Shown here: positions 1 through 8,022 of the stretch, one piece after another | Layout: each line of letters starts with the position of its first letter | Numbering within the stretch: position 1 is the first letter of the stretch | Assembly: GCA_963169665.1 (NCBI GenBank) | Contig: CAUJET010000155.1 | Location: 62,001 to 126,000, forward strand | DNA length: 64,000 nt | Source of the DNA: Actinomycetota bacterium | GTDB lineage: Bacteria; Actinomycetota; Acidimicrobiia; Acidimicrobiales; Ilumatobacteraceae | Direction of reading: 5' to 3' | Translations under genes and position numbers: made by a program | Notes under the pieces: model-generated | Seen by the model: only the letters and a program-made list of their open reading frames with translations | What the model was told of the DNA's origin: nothing | Databases searched by the model: none

Positions 1-808
1 TGCCGTTCACCATCAGCTCGACGTCGTCACGGTGCGGACCGACCGTCGACACGCCGCGGCGCACGTCGTCGGTGCGCGACTCGGCGAGTGCCGTGGCCAG
101 TCCCCGCTGACGCCACGGCGGTTCGTAGCGCAGCTCGATCGGGGTGACGATGCCCGCGAGGTGCTCGTAGGCCTCCTGCACCATCGGGTCGAGGCGAGCG
201 ACGAGCACCGATCGGGCGTGGCCGAACTGGTCACCGAGTTGGGCGAGCTTGGCGTCCCACACGTCGAGGGTGATCTCGGCGGCCTCGTCGAGACGACCGT
301 TGGCCTGCTTGAGCAGGGTGTTCCGCTGTCGCACCACCCGGTCGAGCTCGAGCCGCATGGCGTCGTACTTGAGCGCCAGGGCGACGAGGGTGTCGTCGAG
401 GAAGCGACGCCGCTCCCCCGGGCCCTCCTTCACGAGCGCCAGGTCGTCGGGCGAGAACACGCTCACCCGCACCACGCCGAGCAGGTCGCGCGTGCGCGGC
501 AGCTTCTGGCGGTTGACCAACACCCGGTTGCGACCCGAGCGGTTGAGCTCGGCCTCCACGAGCACCTCCCGCCCGTCCTCCTGCAGCACCGTCGCGCGGA
601 TGATCGCGGTGTCGGCGCCCATCCGGATCAGGGCGTCGGCCGGGGCACCGCGGAAGCTGTCGAGCGTCGACAGGTACCCGAGGGCCTCGGCGAAGTTGGT
701 CTTGCCCTGGCCGTTGAGGCCGACGACGGCGGTGGTGCCCGACGTGAGGCCGAACGACGCCGAGACGTAGTTGCGGTAGTCGACGAGGTCGAGCCGGGTG
801 ACGATCAT
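1..808 (-). CDS. recF: RecF recombination/replication protein, C-terminus cut off by window edge
   Basis: RecF is an SMC-like ATPase that binds gapped DNA and helps load RecA at stalled forks. The reverse strand from an ATG at 808 reads MIVTRLDLVDYRNY, then the P-loop GLNGQGKTN near residue 30, both typical of RecF. About 269 codons are visible; the family usually has 360-400, so roughly the last quarter lies outside the window. It sits directly after dnaN in the standard dnaA-dnaN-recF order. The Shine-Dalgarno is weak (a GGGGCGG stretch), and the 91-base gap to dnaN contains a tandem repeat. Assignment is secure from motif and position. Confidence 0.95.
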   Translation of the reverse strand, partial: MIVTRLDLVDYRNYVSASFGLTSGTTAVVGLNGQGKTNFAEALGYLSTLDSFRGAPADALIRMGADTAIIRATVLQEDGREVLVEAELNRSGRNRVLVNRQKLPRTRDLLGVVRVSVFSPDDLALVKEGPGERRRFLDDTLVALALKYDAMRLELDRVVRQRNTLLKQANGRLDEAAEITLDVWDAKLAQLGDQFGHARSVLVARLDPMVQEAYEHLAGIVTPIELRYEPPWRQRGLATALAESRTDDVRRGVSTVGPHRDDVELMVNG

Positions 809-813
809 CGCCG

Positions 814-852
814 CCCCGACGAACAGGACCCCGACGAACAGGACCCCGACGA
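814..852. repeat. 15-bp tandem repeat, 2.6 copies, between dnaN and recF
   Basis: The unit CCCCGACGAACAGGA occurs perfectly at 814-828 and 829-843, then nine more bases to 852. It lies just upstream of the recF start on the minus strand. No coding role is seen; replication slippage is the simplest origin. Confidence 0.9.
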
Positions 853-899
853 TCGGCGCGTGAGCGTGCCGGGGCGGCAGCGGGCGCCGCCGCGGGCGA

Positions 900-1994
900 T
901 CACGGGACGCGGACGGGCATCAACAGGTACAGGTAGTCGTCGGACCCCACGCCGCGCACGACGGCCGGCTTGAGCGCGTCGATCGTGGACAGCGTGATCT
1001 GGTCGGACGACACGGCCTCGACACCCGCGGCCAGGTAGTCGGGGTTGAACGCCACGGTCAGGTCGGAACCCGCGGCGCTCGCGTCGAGCTCCTCGGTCGC
1101 GTTGCCGACGTCCTGGGTGATCGCAGTGAGTTTCAACCCGTCGGCCGCGATCGACAGGCGCACCGGCGTGGCATCGCGAGCGAGGATCTTCACGCGGCGG
1201 ATGGCCTCGAGCAGCGGCTCGCGGTCGACGGTGAGCACGTTGGGGTGGCTCGCCGGGATGAGCTGGCGATAGTTCGGGAACTCGCCCTCGATCAGGCGGG
1301 TGGTGAGCCGCGTGGTGCCGATCTCGAACGTGGCGTCGCGCTCGCCGAGGCGGAGCACGAGTTCCTCGCCGAGGCCGAGCACGCGCTGCAGCTCGTTCAA
1401 GGCACGGCCGGGCACCAGGACCTTCTGGTCGGCGCCGAGGACGCTGACACCGGGCAGGTCGCGGACCGCGAGCCGGTACGAGTCGGTGGCGACGAGGCGC
1501 AGACCGTCGTTCTCGGCCGTGAGCAGCACGCCCGTGAGGATCGGGCGGGCCTCGTCGGTGCTGGCGGCGCGCACCACCTGGCGCAGCGCCTCGCCGAAGG
1601 CGGCGGCGTTGATCGTGACCGCGCTCGAGGCCGGGGCCGACAGGCGCGGGTAGTCGTCGAGCGAGAGCGGACGGACGCTGAACTGCGACCGACCCCCGCT
1701 GATCTTCACGTCGTCGTCGGTGACGTCGACCTCGACCTTGCCGGCGGGCAGGGAACGCACGATGTCGCTCGACAGCCGGGCCGGCAGCACGACGCCACCG
1801 TCGGCCTCGCCGCCGACCGCGATCTCGAGCTGGATCGTGAGATCGAGATCGGTCCCCGTGACGGTGAGCTGGTCGCCCGACAGTTCGAGCCGCAGGCCCG
1901 ACAGCACCGGCAGGGTGCCCGTACGACCGGTGGCGGCCCGCCCCGCAGTGGCCAGTGCCTCGGCCAGGGTCTCACGCTCGCAACGGAACTTCAC
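900..1994 (-). CDS. dnaN: DNA polymerase III beta subunit (sliding clamp)
   Basis: The ring-shaped processivity clamp of DNA polymerase III. It has 364 residues, normal for the family, beginning MKFRCERETLAEAL and ending in YLLMPVRVP, which matches the conserved clamp C-terminus. It covers the three-domain clamp fold without breaks. The start is GTG at 1994, preceded by an AAAGG ribosome site on the minus strand. It lies downstream of dnaA with a 269-base origin-like gap between them and upstream of recF. Confidence 0.98.
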   Translation of the reverse strand: MKFRCERETLAEALATAGRAATGRTGTLPVLSGLRLELSGDQLTVTGTDLDLTIQLEIAVGGEADGGVVLPARLSSDIVRSLPAGKVEVDVTDDDVKISGGRSQFSVRPLSLDDYPRLSAPASSAVTINAAAFGEALRQVVRAASTDEARPILTGVLLTAENDGLRLVATDSYRLAVRDLPGVSVLGADQKVLVPGRALNELQRVLGLGEELVLRLGERDATFEIGTTRLTTRLIEGEFPNYRQLIPASHPNVLTVDREPLLEAIRRVKILARDATPVRLSIAADGLKLTAITQDVGNATEELDASAAGSDLTVAFNPDYLAAGVEAVSSDQITLSTIDALKPAVVRGVGSDDYLYLLMPVRVP

Positions 1995-2263
1995 AGGTCA
2001 ACCTTTCTCACCACGTATGTGTTCTGAAAAGACAATAAAGGTAATAAGGGCTGTGGATTGTGCACAACCACGCGTCGGGGCAGCGTAGGGCCGATTCCTG
2101 CGTGCACACCTCTGTCCACCACCGTGCACAGGCAGGAAACCACACGGGTGTGCTTCGGTGGACATCGCGCGTGTCATCCCCCGCGAACGGACGTTCGTCC
2201 CCAGGTTCCCCCCAGCGCTCGAGCGTGTGTTTCGCGCGGTGCGCGCGGTCATGCCCACGGAGA
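1995..2263. other. oriC: Candidate replication origin (oriC) between dnaA and dnaN
   Basis: This gap holds the most AT-rich patch nearby (2021-2050, with GAAAAGACAATAAAGGTAATAA), suited to unwinding. Next to it are DnaA-box-like sequences: TGTGGATTG at 2052-2060 and the palindrome TTGTGCACAA at 2058-2067, which is one base from TTGTCCACA on each strand. Weaker boxes lie at about 2112-2120 and 2155-2163. In most actinobacteria the origin is in this gap. The boxes are less perfect than those upstream of dnaA (3855-3886), so the functional origin could involve both sides. Confidence 0.6.
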
Positions 2264-3826
2264 TCAGCTGGTCTTCAGTCGTTGGACGAGGTCGGTCACC
2301 TGGTCGTAGATCTGCTTGCGTTCCTTCATCAGCCGCTGGATCTTGTCGACGGCGTGGATGACGGTGGTGTGATCGCGGCCGCCGAAGAGGCGGGCAATGC
2401 TCGGGTACGACAGGTCGGTCAGCTCGCGGAACACGTACATCGCGGTCTGTCGGGCCGTCACGAGGGGACGCTGCCGGCTCTTGCTGCGCAGCGCCTCGAC
2501 ACTGAAGCCGAGGATGACCGCGATCTCGGCGAGGAGCTCCTCGTCGGTGCGGGTCTTCACCTGGCTGCCGGTCATCAGATCGCCCAGCAGCTGTTCGGCC
2601 AGGTGGGTGCTGATCGGCACATGGTTCAAGCTGGCGTAGGCCGTCACCCGGATGAGCGCACCCTCGAGCTCACGGATGTTGCTCGTGATGCGCGAGGCGA
2701 TGAACTCGAGGGTTTCCGCCGGCACCGGGCTGCGGTCGCGCTCGGCCTTGTTGCGCAGGATCGCGAGGCGGGTCTCGAGGTCGGGCGGCTGGATGTCGGT
2801 GATGAGGCCCCACTTGAAGCGACCGCGCAACCGTTCCTCGAGGGTGGGGATGGCGTCGGGCATCCGGTCGCTCGACATCACGATCTGCTTGTTCGCGCCG
2901 TGCAACGAGTTGAACGTGTGGAAGAACTCCTCCTGGAGACCTTCCTTGCCCTCCATGAACTGGATGTCGTCGATGAGCAGCACGTCGATGTCGCGATAGC
3001 GCCGCTTGAAGTTGGCGATGGTGTTGGTACGGATGCCGTCGACGTACTCGTTCAGGAACGTCTCGGTGCTCACGTACCGCACGATGTCGTGCTGGTAGTG
3101 GTGGTGCACGTAGTGCCCGATGGCGTGCAGCAGGTGCGTCTTGCCGAGACCGGCCGAGCCGTAGATGAACAGCGGGTTGTAGCTGCGACCAGGGGTTTCG
3201 GCCACGCGCAGCGCGGCGGCGAGGGCGAACTGGTTCGACGCACCCTTCACGAAGGTCTCGAACGTGTACCGGGGGTTGAGACCGGCCAGGTCGAGCGCCT
3301 GGTTGCCATGGTTGCTGGTCGACGACATGCCGCTGCTGCGGCGGTCGTCGCGATCGGCCCGCTCCTCGCGATCGCGTCGATCCAGTCGGTCCTCGCGGTC
3401 GCGATCACTGCGCTCCATGCGGTCGCCGTAGTCGGATCGTTCCCCCCGCTCGCGCTCGCCCCGGTCGGCGCGGTCGCGGTCGTTGCGATCGGACCAGTCG
3501 TTGCGGTCTCCCCGCTCGCCCCGGTCGCGGTCGCCCGACCCGATCCGGCCCGAGTCGCCGTCGAGGTCGAACGGCTCGACGAGTTGCACCTCCACCACCA
3601 GTTGGCGGCCGGCGACACCGATCTCCTCCATCGCGTCGCGCACGAGGGGCAGGTAGCGCGACAGGATGCGGTCGCGGGTGTGCCCGTTGGGGGCGCTCAG
3701 CCGCAACAGGCTGGGGTCGCTCTCGAGGGCCACGACGTCCTGGAAGGTGGAGAACCAGACGGCTTCGGACACCTGGGCCCGCAGGAGTTGGGCGACGGCT
3801 GTCCACACCTGTTCCGTGTCGCTCAC
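2264..3826 (-). CDS. dnaA: Chromosomal replication initiator DnaA
   Basis: DnaA binds DnaA boxes, opens the origin and recruits the helicase. The likely start is GTG at 3826 (reading MSDTEQVWTAVAQLL), four bases after a strong AGGAGGT site, giving 520 residues. Domain I is residues 1-90. Domain II (about 99-165) is an unusual stretch made almost wholly of Asp, Arg, Glu and Gly with scattered Asn and Ser. The AAA+ domain follows with Walker A GSAGLGKTHL and Walker B VLLIDDIQF. Domain IV ends the protein with the box-recognition signature GGRDHTTVIHA. The frame stays open upstream of 3826, but that part does not resemble DnaA. Confidence 0.98.
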   Translation of the reverse strand: MSDTEQVWTAVAQLLRAQVSEAVWFSTFQDVVALESDPSLLRLSAPNGHTRDRILSRYLPLVRDAMEEIGVAGRQLVVEVQLVEPFDLDGDSGRIGSGDRDRGERGDRNDWSDRNDRDRADRGERERGERSDYGDRMERSDRDREDRLDRRDREERADRDDRRSSGMSSTSNHGNQALDLAGLNPRYTFETFVKGASNQFALAAALRVAETPGRSYNPLFIYGSAGLGKTHLLHAIGHYVHHHYQHDIVRYVSTETFLNEYVDGIRTNTIANFKRRYRDIDVLLIDDIQFMEGKEGLQEEFFHTFNSLHGANKQIVMSSDRMPDAIPTLEERLRGRFKWGLITDIQPPDLETRLAILRNKAERDRSPVPAETLEFIASRITSNIRELEGALIRVTAYASLNHVPISTHLAEQLLGDLMTGSQVKTRTDEELLAEIAVILGFSVEALRSKSRQRPLVTARQTAMYVFRELTDLSYPSIARLFGGRDHTTVIHAVDKIQRLMKERKQIYDQVTDLVQRLKTS

Positions 3827-3854
3827 CTGCACCTCCTCCCTCGTCGTCGGACCA

Positions 3855-3886
3855 CTGTCCACATCGTTGTCCACAACTGTGGACGA
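3855..3886. promoter_or_regulatory. DnaA box cluster upstream of dnaA
   Basis: Three boxes lie within 32 bases: CTGTCCACA at 3855-3863, a perfect actinobacterial TTGTCCACA at 3867-3875, and the inverted TGTGGACGA at 3878-3886 (one mismatch to TGTGGACAA). They lie 30-60 bases upstream of the dnaA start codon, so they probably serve DnaA autoregulation, initiation, or both. The rest of the 3827-4328 gap holds the rpmH promoter and otherwise nothing I can name. Confidence 0.75.
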
Positions 3887-4154
3887 CCGCCAGTCCGCGG
3901 GCGCTGTGGCTGTGTGCACTCGAGGGCGGGGCCCGTGGGCGGATTCCTCGTGCCACGTGCTGCCAACGTGCTGCCAACGTGGTGCCACTGGGGGCGTGCG
4001 CCGTCGGAAGGTGTGCAACCTAGCAGTCGCGCGGCCTCCGCGGGAACGGGAGGTCCCCCGCCACCGCACAGGGAGCGTGCATCCCACCTGCTAGATCGCG
4101 CGGGATGGCCACCTCCCACCGGCCGTGGTCCCGGCTCGCGTCTCGCAGGCCGTG

Positions 4155-4183
4155 TTGCCGACGGTGTGGCCGACCCCTAACCT
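4155..4183 (+). promoter_or_regulatory. Putative promoter of the rpmH-rnpA-yidDC-jag-rsmG run
   Basis: TTGCCG (4155-4160), a 17-base spacer, then TAACCT (4178-4183), which fits TTGnnn and TAnnnT. It is about 145 bases before rpmH, leaving a long 5' leader. Pattern match only. Confidence 0.4.
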
Positions 4184-4328
4184 GTGCAAGTTCTCATCAC
4201 TCGTGGTGGGCGATCGTGCTCCGGTGCGGCCGTCCGCGCGGCCGCCCCTCGTGGCGTCAGCCGCCGCGAGCGCTGGATCATGATGTCCCCCCACAGCGGG
4301 AGCTGTGGCCGTCTGAGGAGGGTCCGCG

Positions 4329-4463
4329 TTGAAGCGCACCTACCAACCGAACAACCGTCGCCGGGCTCGCAAGCACGGCTTCCGCAACCGCATGAGCACC
4401 CGTGCAGGTCGTGCCGTGCTGAAGGCTCGGCGGGACAAGGGCCGCCACAAGCTGTCGGCTTGA
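4329..4463 (+). CDS. rpmH: 50S ribosomal protein L34
   Basis: A 44-residue basic ribosomal protein, reading (M)[20 protein letters not shown] and ending DKGRHKLSA, an almost textbook bL34. The start is TTG at 4329, seven bases after GAGGAGG (4315-4321). Its stop overlaps the start of rnpA. It is transcribed away from dnaA, the order conserved in nearly all bacteria. Confidence 0.97.
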   Translation: MKRTYQPNNRRRARKHGFRNRMSTRAGRAVLKARRDKGRHKLSA

Positions 4464-4882
4464 TCTGGCGCATCCGGGAGCGGAGCGTCTTCGCGCGCCT
4501 GTCGCAGGACGGCGCCCGAGCCCGGGCCGGAGTGTTGTGGTGCACCTTTCTCCCCGATCCGTCCGCGTCGCCGCCTCGCGTGGCGTTTGCGATCGGCCGC
4601 GCCGTGGGCCCGGCCGTCGTCCGCAACCAGGTACGGCGGCGTCTGCGCGCCCTGTTGTCGGCCGCCCCGGCGGACGCGACCTTGCCACCGGGCTGGTACC
4701 TGGTGGGCGGCCGTCCCACCGTCGCCGCACGTACGTTTCCCCAGCTGAGCTCCGACGTCGAGGCGCTGATCGCTTCCGTCCGAGCGCAGACACGGCGGCT
4801 CGCCGCCGCGGAGCACCAGTCGGAGCACCAGTCGGCCATCCGGGCGAACGTCAGTTCGGCACCGGCGAGCCCACCCGCCTGA
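4460..4882 (+). CDS. rnpA: Ribonuclease P protein component
   Basis: Protein subunit of RNase P, which matures tRNA 5' ends with the M1 RNA. With a TTG start at 4460, overlapping the rpmH stop by four bases, the product is 140 residues. It begins [18 protein letters not shown], which fits the RnpA start. The RNA-binding helix is [11 protein letters not shown], where the family more often has RNR. The C-terminus has a short EHQSEHQS tandem repeat and an Ala/Ser/Pro tail beyond the usual domain. The frame is open upstream, but those residues overlap rpmH. Confidence 0.92.
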   Translation: MIWRIRERSVFARLSQDGARARAGVLWCTFLPDPSASPPRVAFAIGRAVGPAVVRNQVRRRLRALLSAAPADATLPPGWYLVGGRPTVAARTFPQLSSDVEALIASVRAQTRRLAAAEHQSEHQSAIRANVSSAPASPPA

Positions 4883-5157
4883 TGCGTGCGGTGCTCTGGT
4901 ACCAGCGTGCCGTCGACGGACGGCCGTCGCCGTGCCGGTTCACCCCCACCTGCTCGTCCTACGCCCTCGAAGCGCTCCACACCCACGGCACCGGTCGCGG
5001 CCTCTGGCTCACCGTGCGTCGGTTGGTGCGGTGCCGCCCCTTCGGCCCCTCCGGTTGGGATCCCGTCCCTGAGCCGGCTGATCGGGTCGACCCGACGGCA
5101 CCTCCTCGTTCCACCCGATCCGAGTCCGGATCCATGAGAAAGCGACGCCGCGCATGA
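4882..5157 (+). CDS. yidD: Membrane protein insertion efficiency factor YidD
   Basis: A small protein (91 residues) that assists YidC-dependent membrane insertion. It shows the family core: YQRAVDGR, then [15 protein letters not shown] with two close Cys, then [17 protein letters not shown]. The start ATG at 4882 shares one base with the rnpA stop, and its end overlaps yidC by four bases (ATGA). Such spacing implies translational coupling. The last 20 residues are a basic tail. Confidence 0.95.
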   Translation: MRAVLWYQRAVDGRPSPCRFTPTCSSYALEALHTHGTGRGLWLTVRRLVRCRPFGPSGWDPVPEPADRVDPTAPPRSTRSESGSMRKRRRA

Positions 5158-6254
5158 TCGCACTCGGCCTGTTCGAAGGTCCCGCCTGGCTGCTGGCGAA
5201 GTTCTACGACTTCACCCACAACTACATCCTCGCCATCTCGCTGATCGCCCTCGTGGTGATGCTGATCACTGCGCCGCTCCAGCTCAAGGCCACCAAGGGC
5301 ATGCTGGAGATGCAGCGCCTTCAGCCCGAGCTGCGCAAGCTCCAGCAGGAGCACCGCGGCGACCGGCAGAAGCTCAACGAAGAGATGATGAAGCTCTACC
5401 AGGAGCACAAGGTCAACCCGTTGGCCTCCTGCTTCCCGCTGCTGCTGCAGTTCCCGGTGTTCATCATCATGTTCCGCGTGCTCCACGGCCTCACCCGTGA
5501 GGTCACCTGTGGCACCGCCGACCTGTCGCCCAATGCGATCGAGCTCTGCGCCAACGCCCCGGCCGGGACCAAGGTCTTCTATCCCGACTTCATCGACTCG
5601 GGCACCGAGCTCTACCAGTCGCTCGCCGGGAAGACGGAGATGCTCGCATGGGGCCTCGACCTGGCCAAGCGGCCGTTCGAGGTGATCGGCGAGTCGTTCG
5701 GCAAGGGCCTCGTCTACGCACTGCTCGTGATCGCCCTGGGCGCCCTCTACTTCGTCCAGCAGCGCATGGTGGCCGCCCGGGCCAGCGTGAGCCCGACGAT
5801 GTCGCCGGCCCAGCAGAAGATCATGCAGTACCTGCCGGTGGTCTTCGCCGTCTTCCTCGTCTTCTACCTCACCGGTCTCGTCATCTACTACATGGCTCAG
5901 GCGATCTTCCGCATCGGTCTGCAGTACTACATCACCAAGCGCTTCTACGCCGGTGAGCACTCGCTCGGTCGGCAGGCGCAGGCCGCCGGGGAGCGGGCCC
6001 GCGAGATGTCGAAGACCGACGGCGGGGGCGGCGGCCTGTTCGCCCAGGCCAAGCGGGATCTCGCCGCTGCCAAGGAGCCCCAGGGCAAGCCTGCGGCGAA
6101 GGGAGCCGCAGCGCCGGCGCCCGGCACCTCCAAGCGGGTCACCCCACCCAAGAACAAGCCGACCGCGTCCGGTCGGGTCACGCGTCCGCCGTCGACCGGG
6201 AAGGCCACCAAGCCCACCCCACCGACGCGTCCGGCGCCCAAGAAGAAGTCGTAG
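5154..6254 (+). CDS. yidC: Membrane protein insertase YidC/Oxa1
   Basis: YidC inserts and folds inner membrane proteins with or without Sec. The product has 366 residues, typical of the Gram-positive type without the large periplasmic domain. The first membrane segment is about residues 22-42 ([16 protein letters not shown]), followed by the cytosolic hairpin [20 protein letters not shown]. Later membrane segments surround [14 protein letters not shown] and the residues near 190-270. The last 90 residues are a Lys/Ala/Pro-rich cytosolic tail thought to contact ribosomes. The start ATG overlaps the yidD stop. Confidence 0.96.
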   Translation: MIALGLFEGPAWLLAKFYDFTHNYILAISLIALVVMLITAPLQLKATKGMLEMQRLQPELRKLQQEHRGDRQKLNEEMMKLYQEHKVNPLASCFPLLLQFPVFIIMFRVLHGLTREVTCGTADLSPNAIELCANAPAGTKVFYPDFIDSGTELYQSLAGKTEMLAWGLDLAKRPFEVIGESFGKGLVYALLVIALGALYFVQQRMVAARASVSPTMSPAQQKIMQYLPVVFAVFLVFYLTGLVIYYMAQAIFRIGLQYYITKRFYAGEHSLGRQAQAAGERAREMSKTDGGGGGLFAQAKRDLAAAKEPQGKPAAKGAAAPAPGTSKRVTPPKNKPTASGRVTRPPSTGKATKPTPPTRPAPKKKS

Positions 6255-6262
6255 GTCAACTG

Positions 6263-7330
6263 ATGGAATGGGTGGAAACCACTGCGAAGTCCGTGGAAGA
6301 GGCCAAGAACATGGCGCTCGACCAGCTCGGCGTGGCCGAGGACGATGCCGAGATCGTGGTGCTCGACGAGCCCCGTGCCGGCCTGTTCGGCCGCGTCCGC
6401 GGCGAGGCCCGTGTGCGTGCCCGGGTGCGCCCCACCACGCCGCGCCCGAAGCTCGATCGACGTGATCGCAAGAAGGGCAAGGGCGACAAGGCCGAGGCCG
6501 GCGCCTCGGAGTCGGGCGCCGACGCCGATCAGGCACCCGCTGCGCCGCGAGGCCGCGGTGGGCGGGCCACGAGCGAGGCCGCAGCCGGTGAGGCGGGGCC
6601 GAAGGCGCCCCGCACCCGCAAGCCCAAGGCCGCACCGGCGGCAACAGCAGCAGCACCCGCAGCCGGCGCCGAACGCGACCACTTCGACGTGTTCGAGGAC
6701 TCGAACGGGTCGTCGAACGGAACGGACGAGGCGGCGAGCGGCGACGAGCGGCCGGCTCGCGCTCCTCGCGGTGGCCGTCAGCGCAAGGACGGAGCGCGCG
6801 CAGCGAACGCTGCGAGCGCGAATCAGGATCAGTCGAGCAGGGATCAGTCGAGCAAGGAGATCATCGTGGATGCAGAGCAGGTTGGCGAAGAGGCACGCAC
6901 CTTCGTGCAGGGCGTCGTCGACGCATTCGGGCTCACGGGCACGGCTGCGGTGCGCCGCGACGGCGACGATCTCGAGGTGACGGTGGACGGCAGCGACCTC
7001 GGCCTGCTGGTCGGTCCTCGCGGCTCCACCCTCCAGGCGCTGCAGGAACTGGCCCGCGTGGCCGCCCAGCGTCGTCTCGGCGACCACGACACCCGGCTGC
7101 GCGTCGACGTCGGCGGCTACCGCGAGCGTCGCAAGGAAGCCCTCACCCGCTTCGCCCATCAGGTCGCCGACCAGGTGATCGCCGACGGGACTGCCAAGCG
7201 GCTCGAGCCGATGTCGTCGTCGGACCGCAAGGTGATCCACGACGTGCTCTCCGAGGTCGACGGAGTGGTCACCCGCTCCGAGGGTGACGATCCGCGCCGG
7301 TGTGTGGTCATCGCTCCGGCGAATGACTGA
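6263..7330 (+). CDS. jag: Jag/KhpB RNA-binding protein
   Basis: A cytosolic RNA-binding protein usually encoded next to yidC and linked to cell elongation. The order is Jag_N (about 1-52, MEWVETTAKSVEEAKNMAL), a long Ala/Arg/Glu low-complexity linker (about 55-200), a KH domain with the GxxG-type loop GPRGST near residue 253, and a C-terminal R3H domain with RFAHQ. At 355 residues it is longer than most firmicute homologues because of the linker. It begins eight bases after yidC. Confidence 0.93.
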   Translation: MEWVETTAKSVEEAKNMALDQLGVAEDDAEIVVLDEPRAGLFGRVRGEARVRARVRPTTPRPKLDRRDRKKGKGDKAEAGASESGADADQAPAAPRGRGGRATSEAAAGEAGPKAPRTRKPKAAPAATAAAPAAGAERDHFDVFEDSNGSSNGTDEAASGDERPARAPRGGRQRKDGARAANAASANQDQSSRDQSSKEIIVDAEQVGEEARTFVQGVVDAFGLTGTAAVRRDGDDLEVTVDGSDLGLLVGPRGSTLQALQELARVAAQRRLGDHDTRLRVDVGGYRERRKEALTRFAHQVADQVIADGTAKRLEPMSSSDRKVIHDVLSEVDGVVTRSEGDDPRRCVVIAPAND

Positions 7331-7437
7331 CCCGGCGTCGCCCACCACTCGGCGCTGCGGCGCTCCCCCATCGCCACGGGCGCACGTCGAGTCGACCGCG
7401 CGCTCGGTGATCATCACATCGACCGTCGAGTCGGGCC

Positions 7438-8022
7438 GTGTCCGCACCTGACCCGGTCGACCACGTCCTCCCGGTCCTGCGCCATGTGCTGGCGGAGATC
7501 CAGCGGCGAGGCGCGATCGGCCGGGTGGCCATCGACGAGGCCATCGCCCACGCCGATGAGTACGTGGCGGCACTGCCCGTTGACCTCGTCGGGGGCGACC
7601 TCGTCGACCTGGGATCCGGCGGCGGACTGCCGGGCCTGGTGATCGTCGCCCGCCGGCCCGATCTCCGCGTCACCCTGGTGGAGCGGCGCGACAAACGCGC
7701 TGACCTGCTGCGATTCGGCGTGCGCGGCCTCGACGCCACCGATCGTGTCGAGGTGGTCGCCGCCGATGTCCAGCAGGTCGTGCGTCGCTCCCCGGGCGCG
7801 TTCGACGTGGTCTCCGCTCGCTCCTTCGGCCCGGTGCTCGAGGTGATGCGGCTCGCGACCCAATTGCTGCGACCGGGCGGTTGCCTGCTCGTGAGCGAGC
7901 CCCCGGAGGGCACGCCTCGAATCGATCCGGACGAGGTCACGTCGCTGGGAATGGTCGACGATGGCCAGGTTCGAGGCCCGGCCGGCGCCGTCCACCGGTG
8001 GCGGATGCTCCCGACCGAGTGA
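7438..8022 (+). CDS. rsmG: 16S rRNA (guanine-N7) methyltransferase RsmG
   Basis: RsmG (GidB) methylates 16S rRNA in the 530 loop using S-adenosylmethionine. The protein has 194 residues, slightly short for the family, starting at GTG 7438. The SAM-binding motif is VDLGSGGGLPGLV, followed by VTLVERRDKRADLLRF and SARSFGPV. It closes the run that starts at rpmH and precedes the parS region. In mycobacteria loss of this gene gives low-level streptomycin resistance. Confidence 0.95.
   Translation: MSAPDPVDHVLPVLRHVLAEIQRRGAIGRVAIDEAIAHADEYVAALPVDLVGGDLVDLGSGGGLPGLVIVARRPDLRVTLVERRDKRADLLRFGVRGLDATDRVEVVAADVQQVVRRSPGAFDVVSARSFGPVLEVMRLATQLLRPGGCLLVSEPPEGTPRIDPDEVTSLGMVDDGQVRGPAGAVHRWRMLPTE

Noticed and set aside
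2060-4180. Long plus-strand open frame (about 706 codons) over dnaA
   Set aside because: It is the mirror of dnaA. High GC leaves few stop codons on the opposite strand; residues show no domain.
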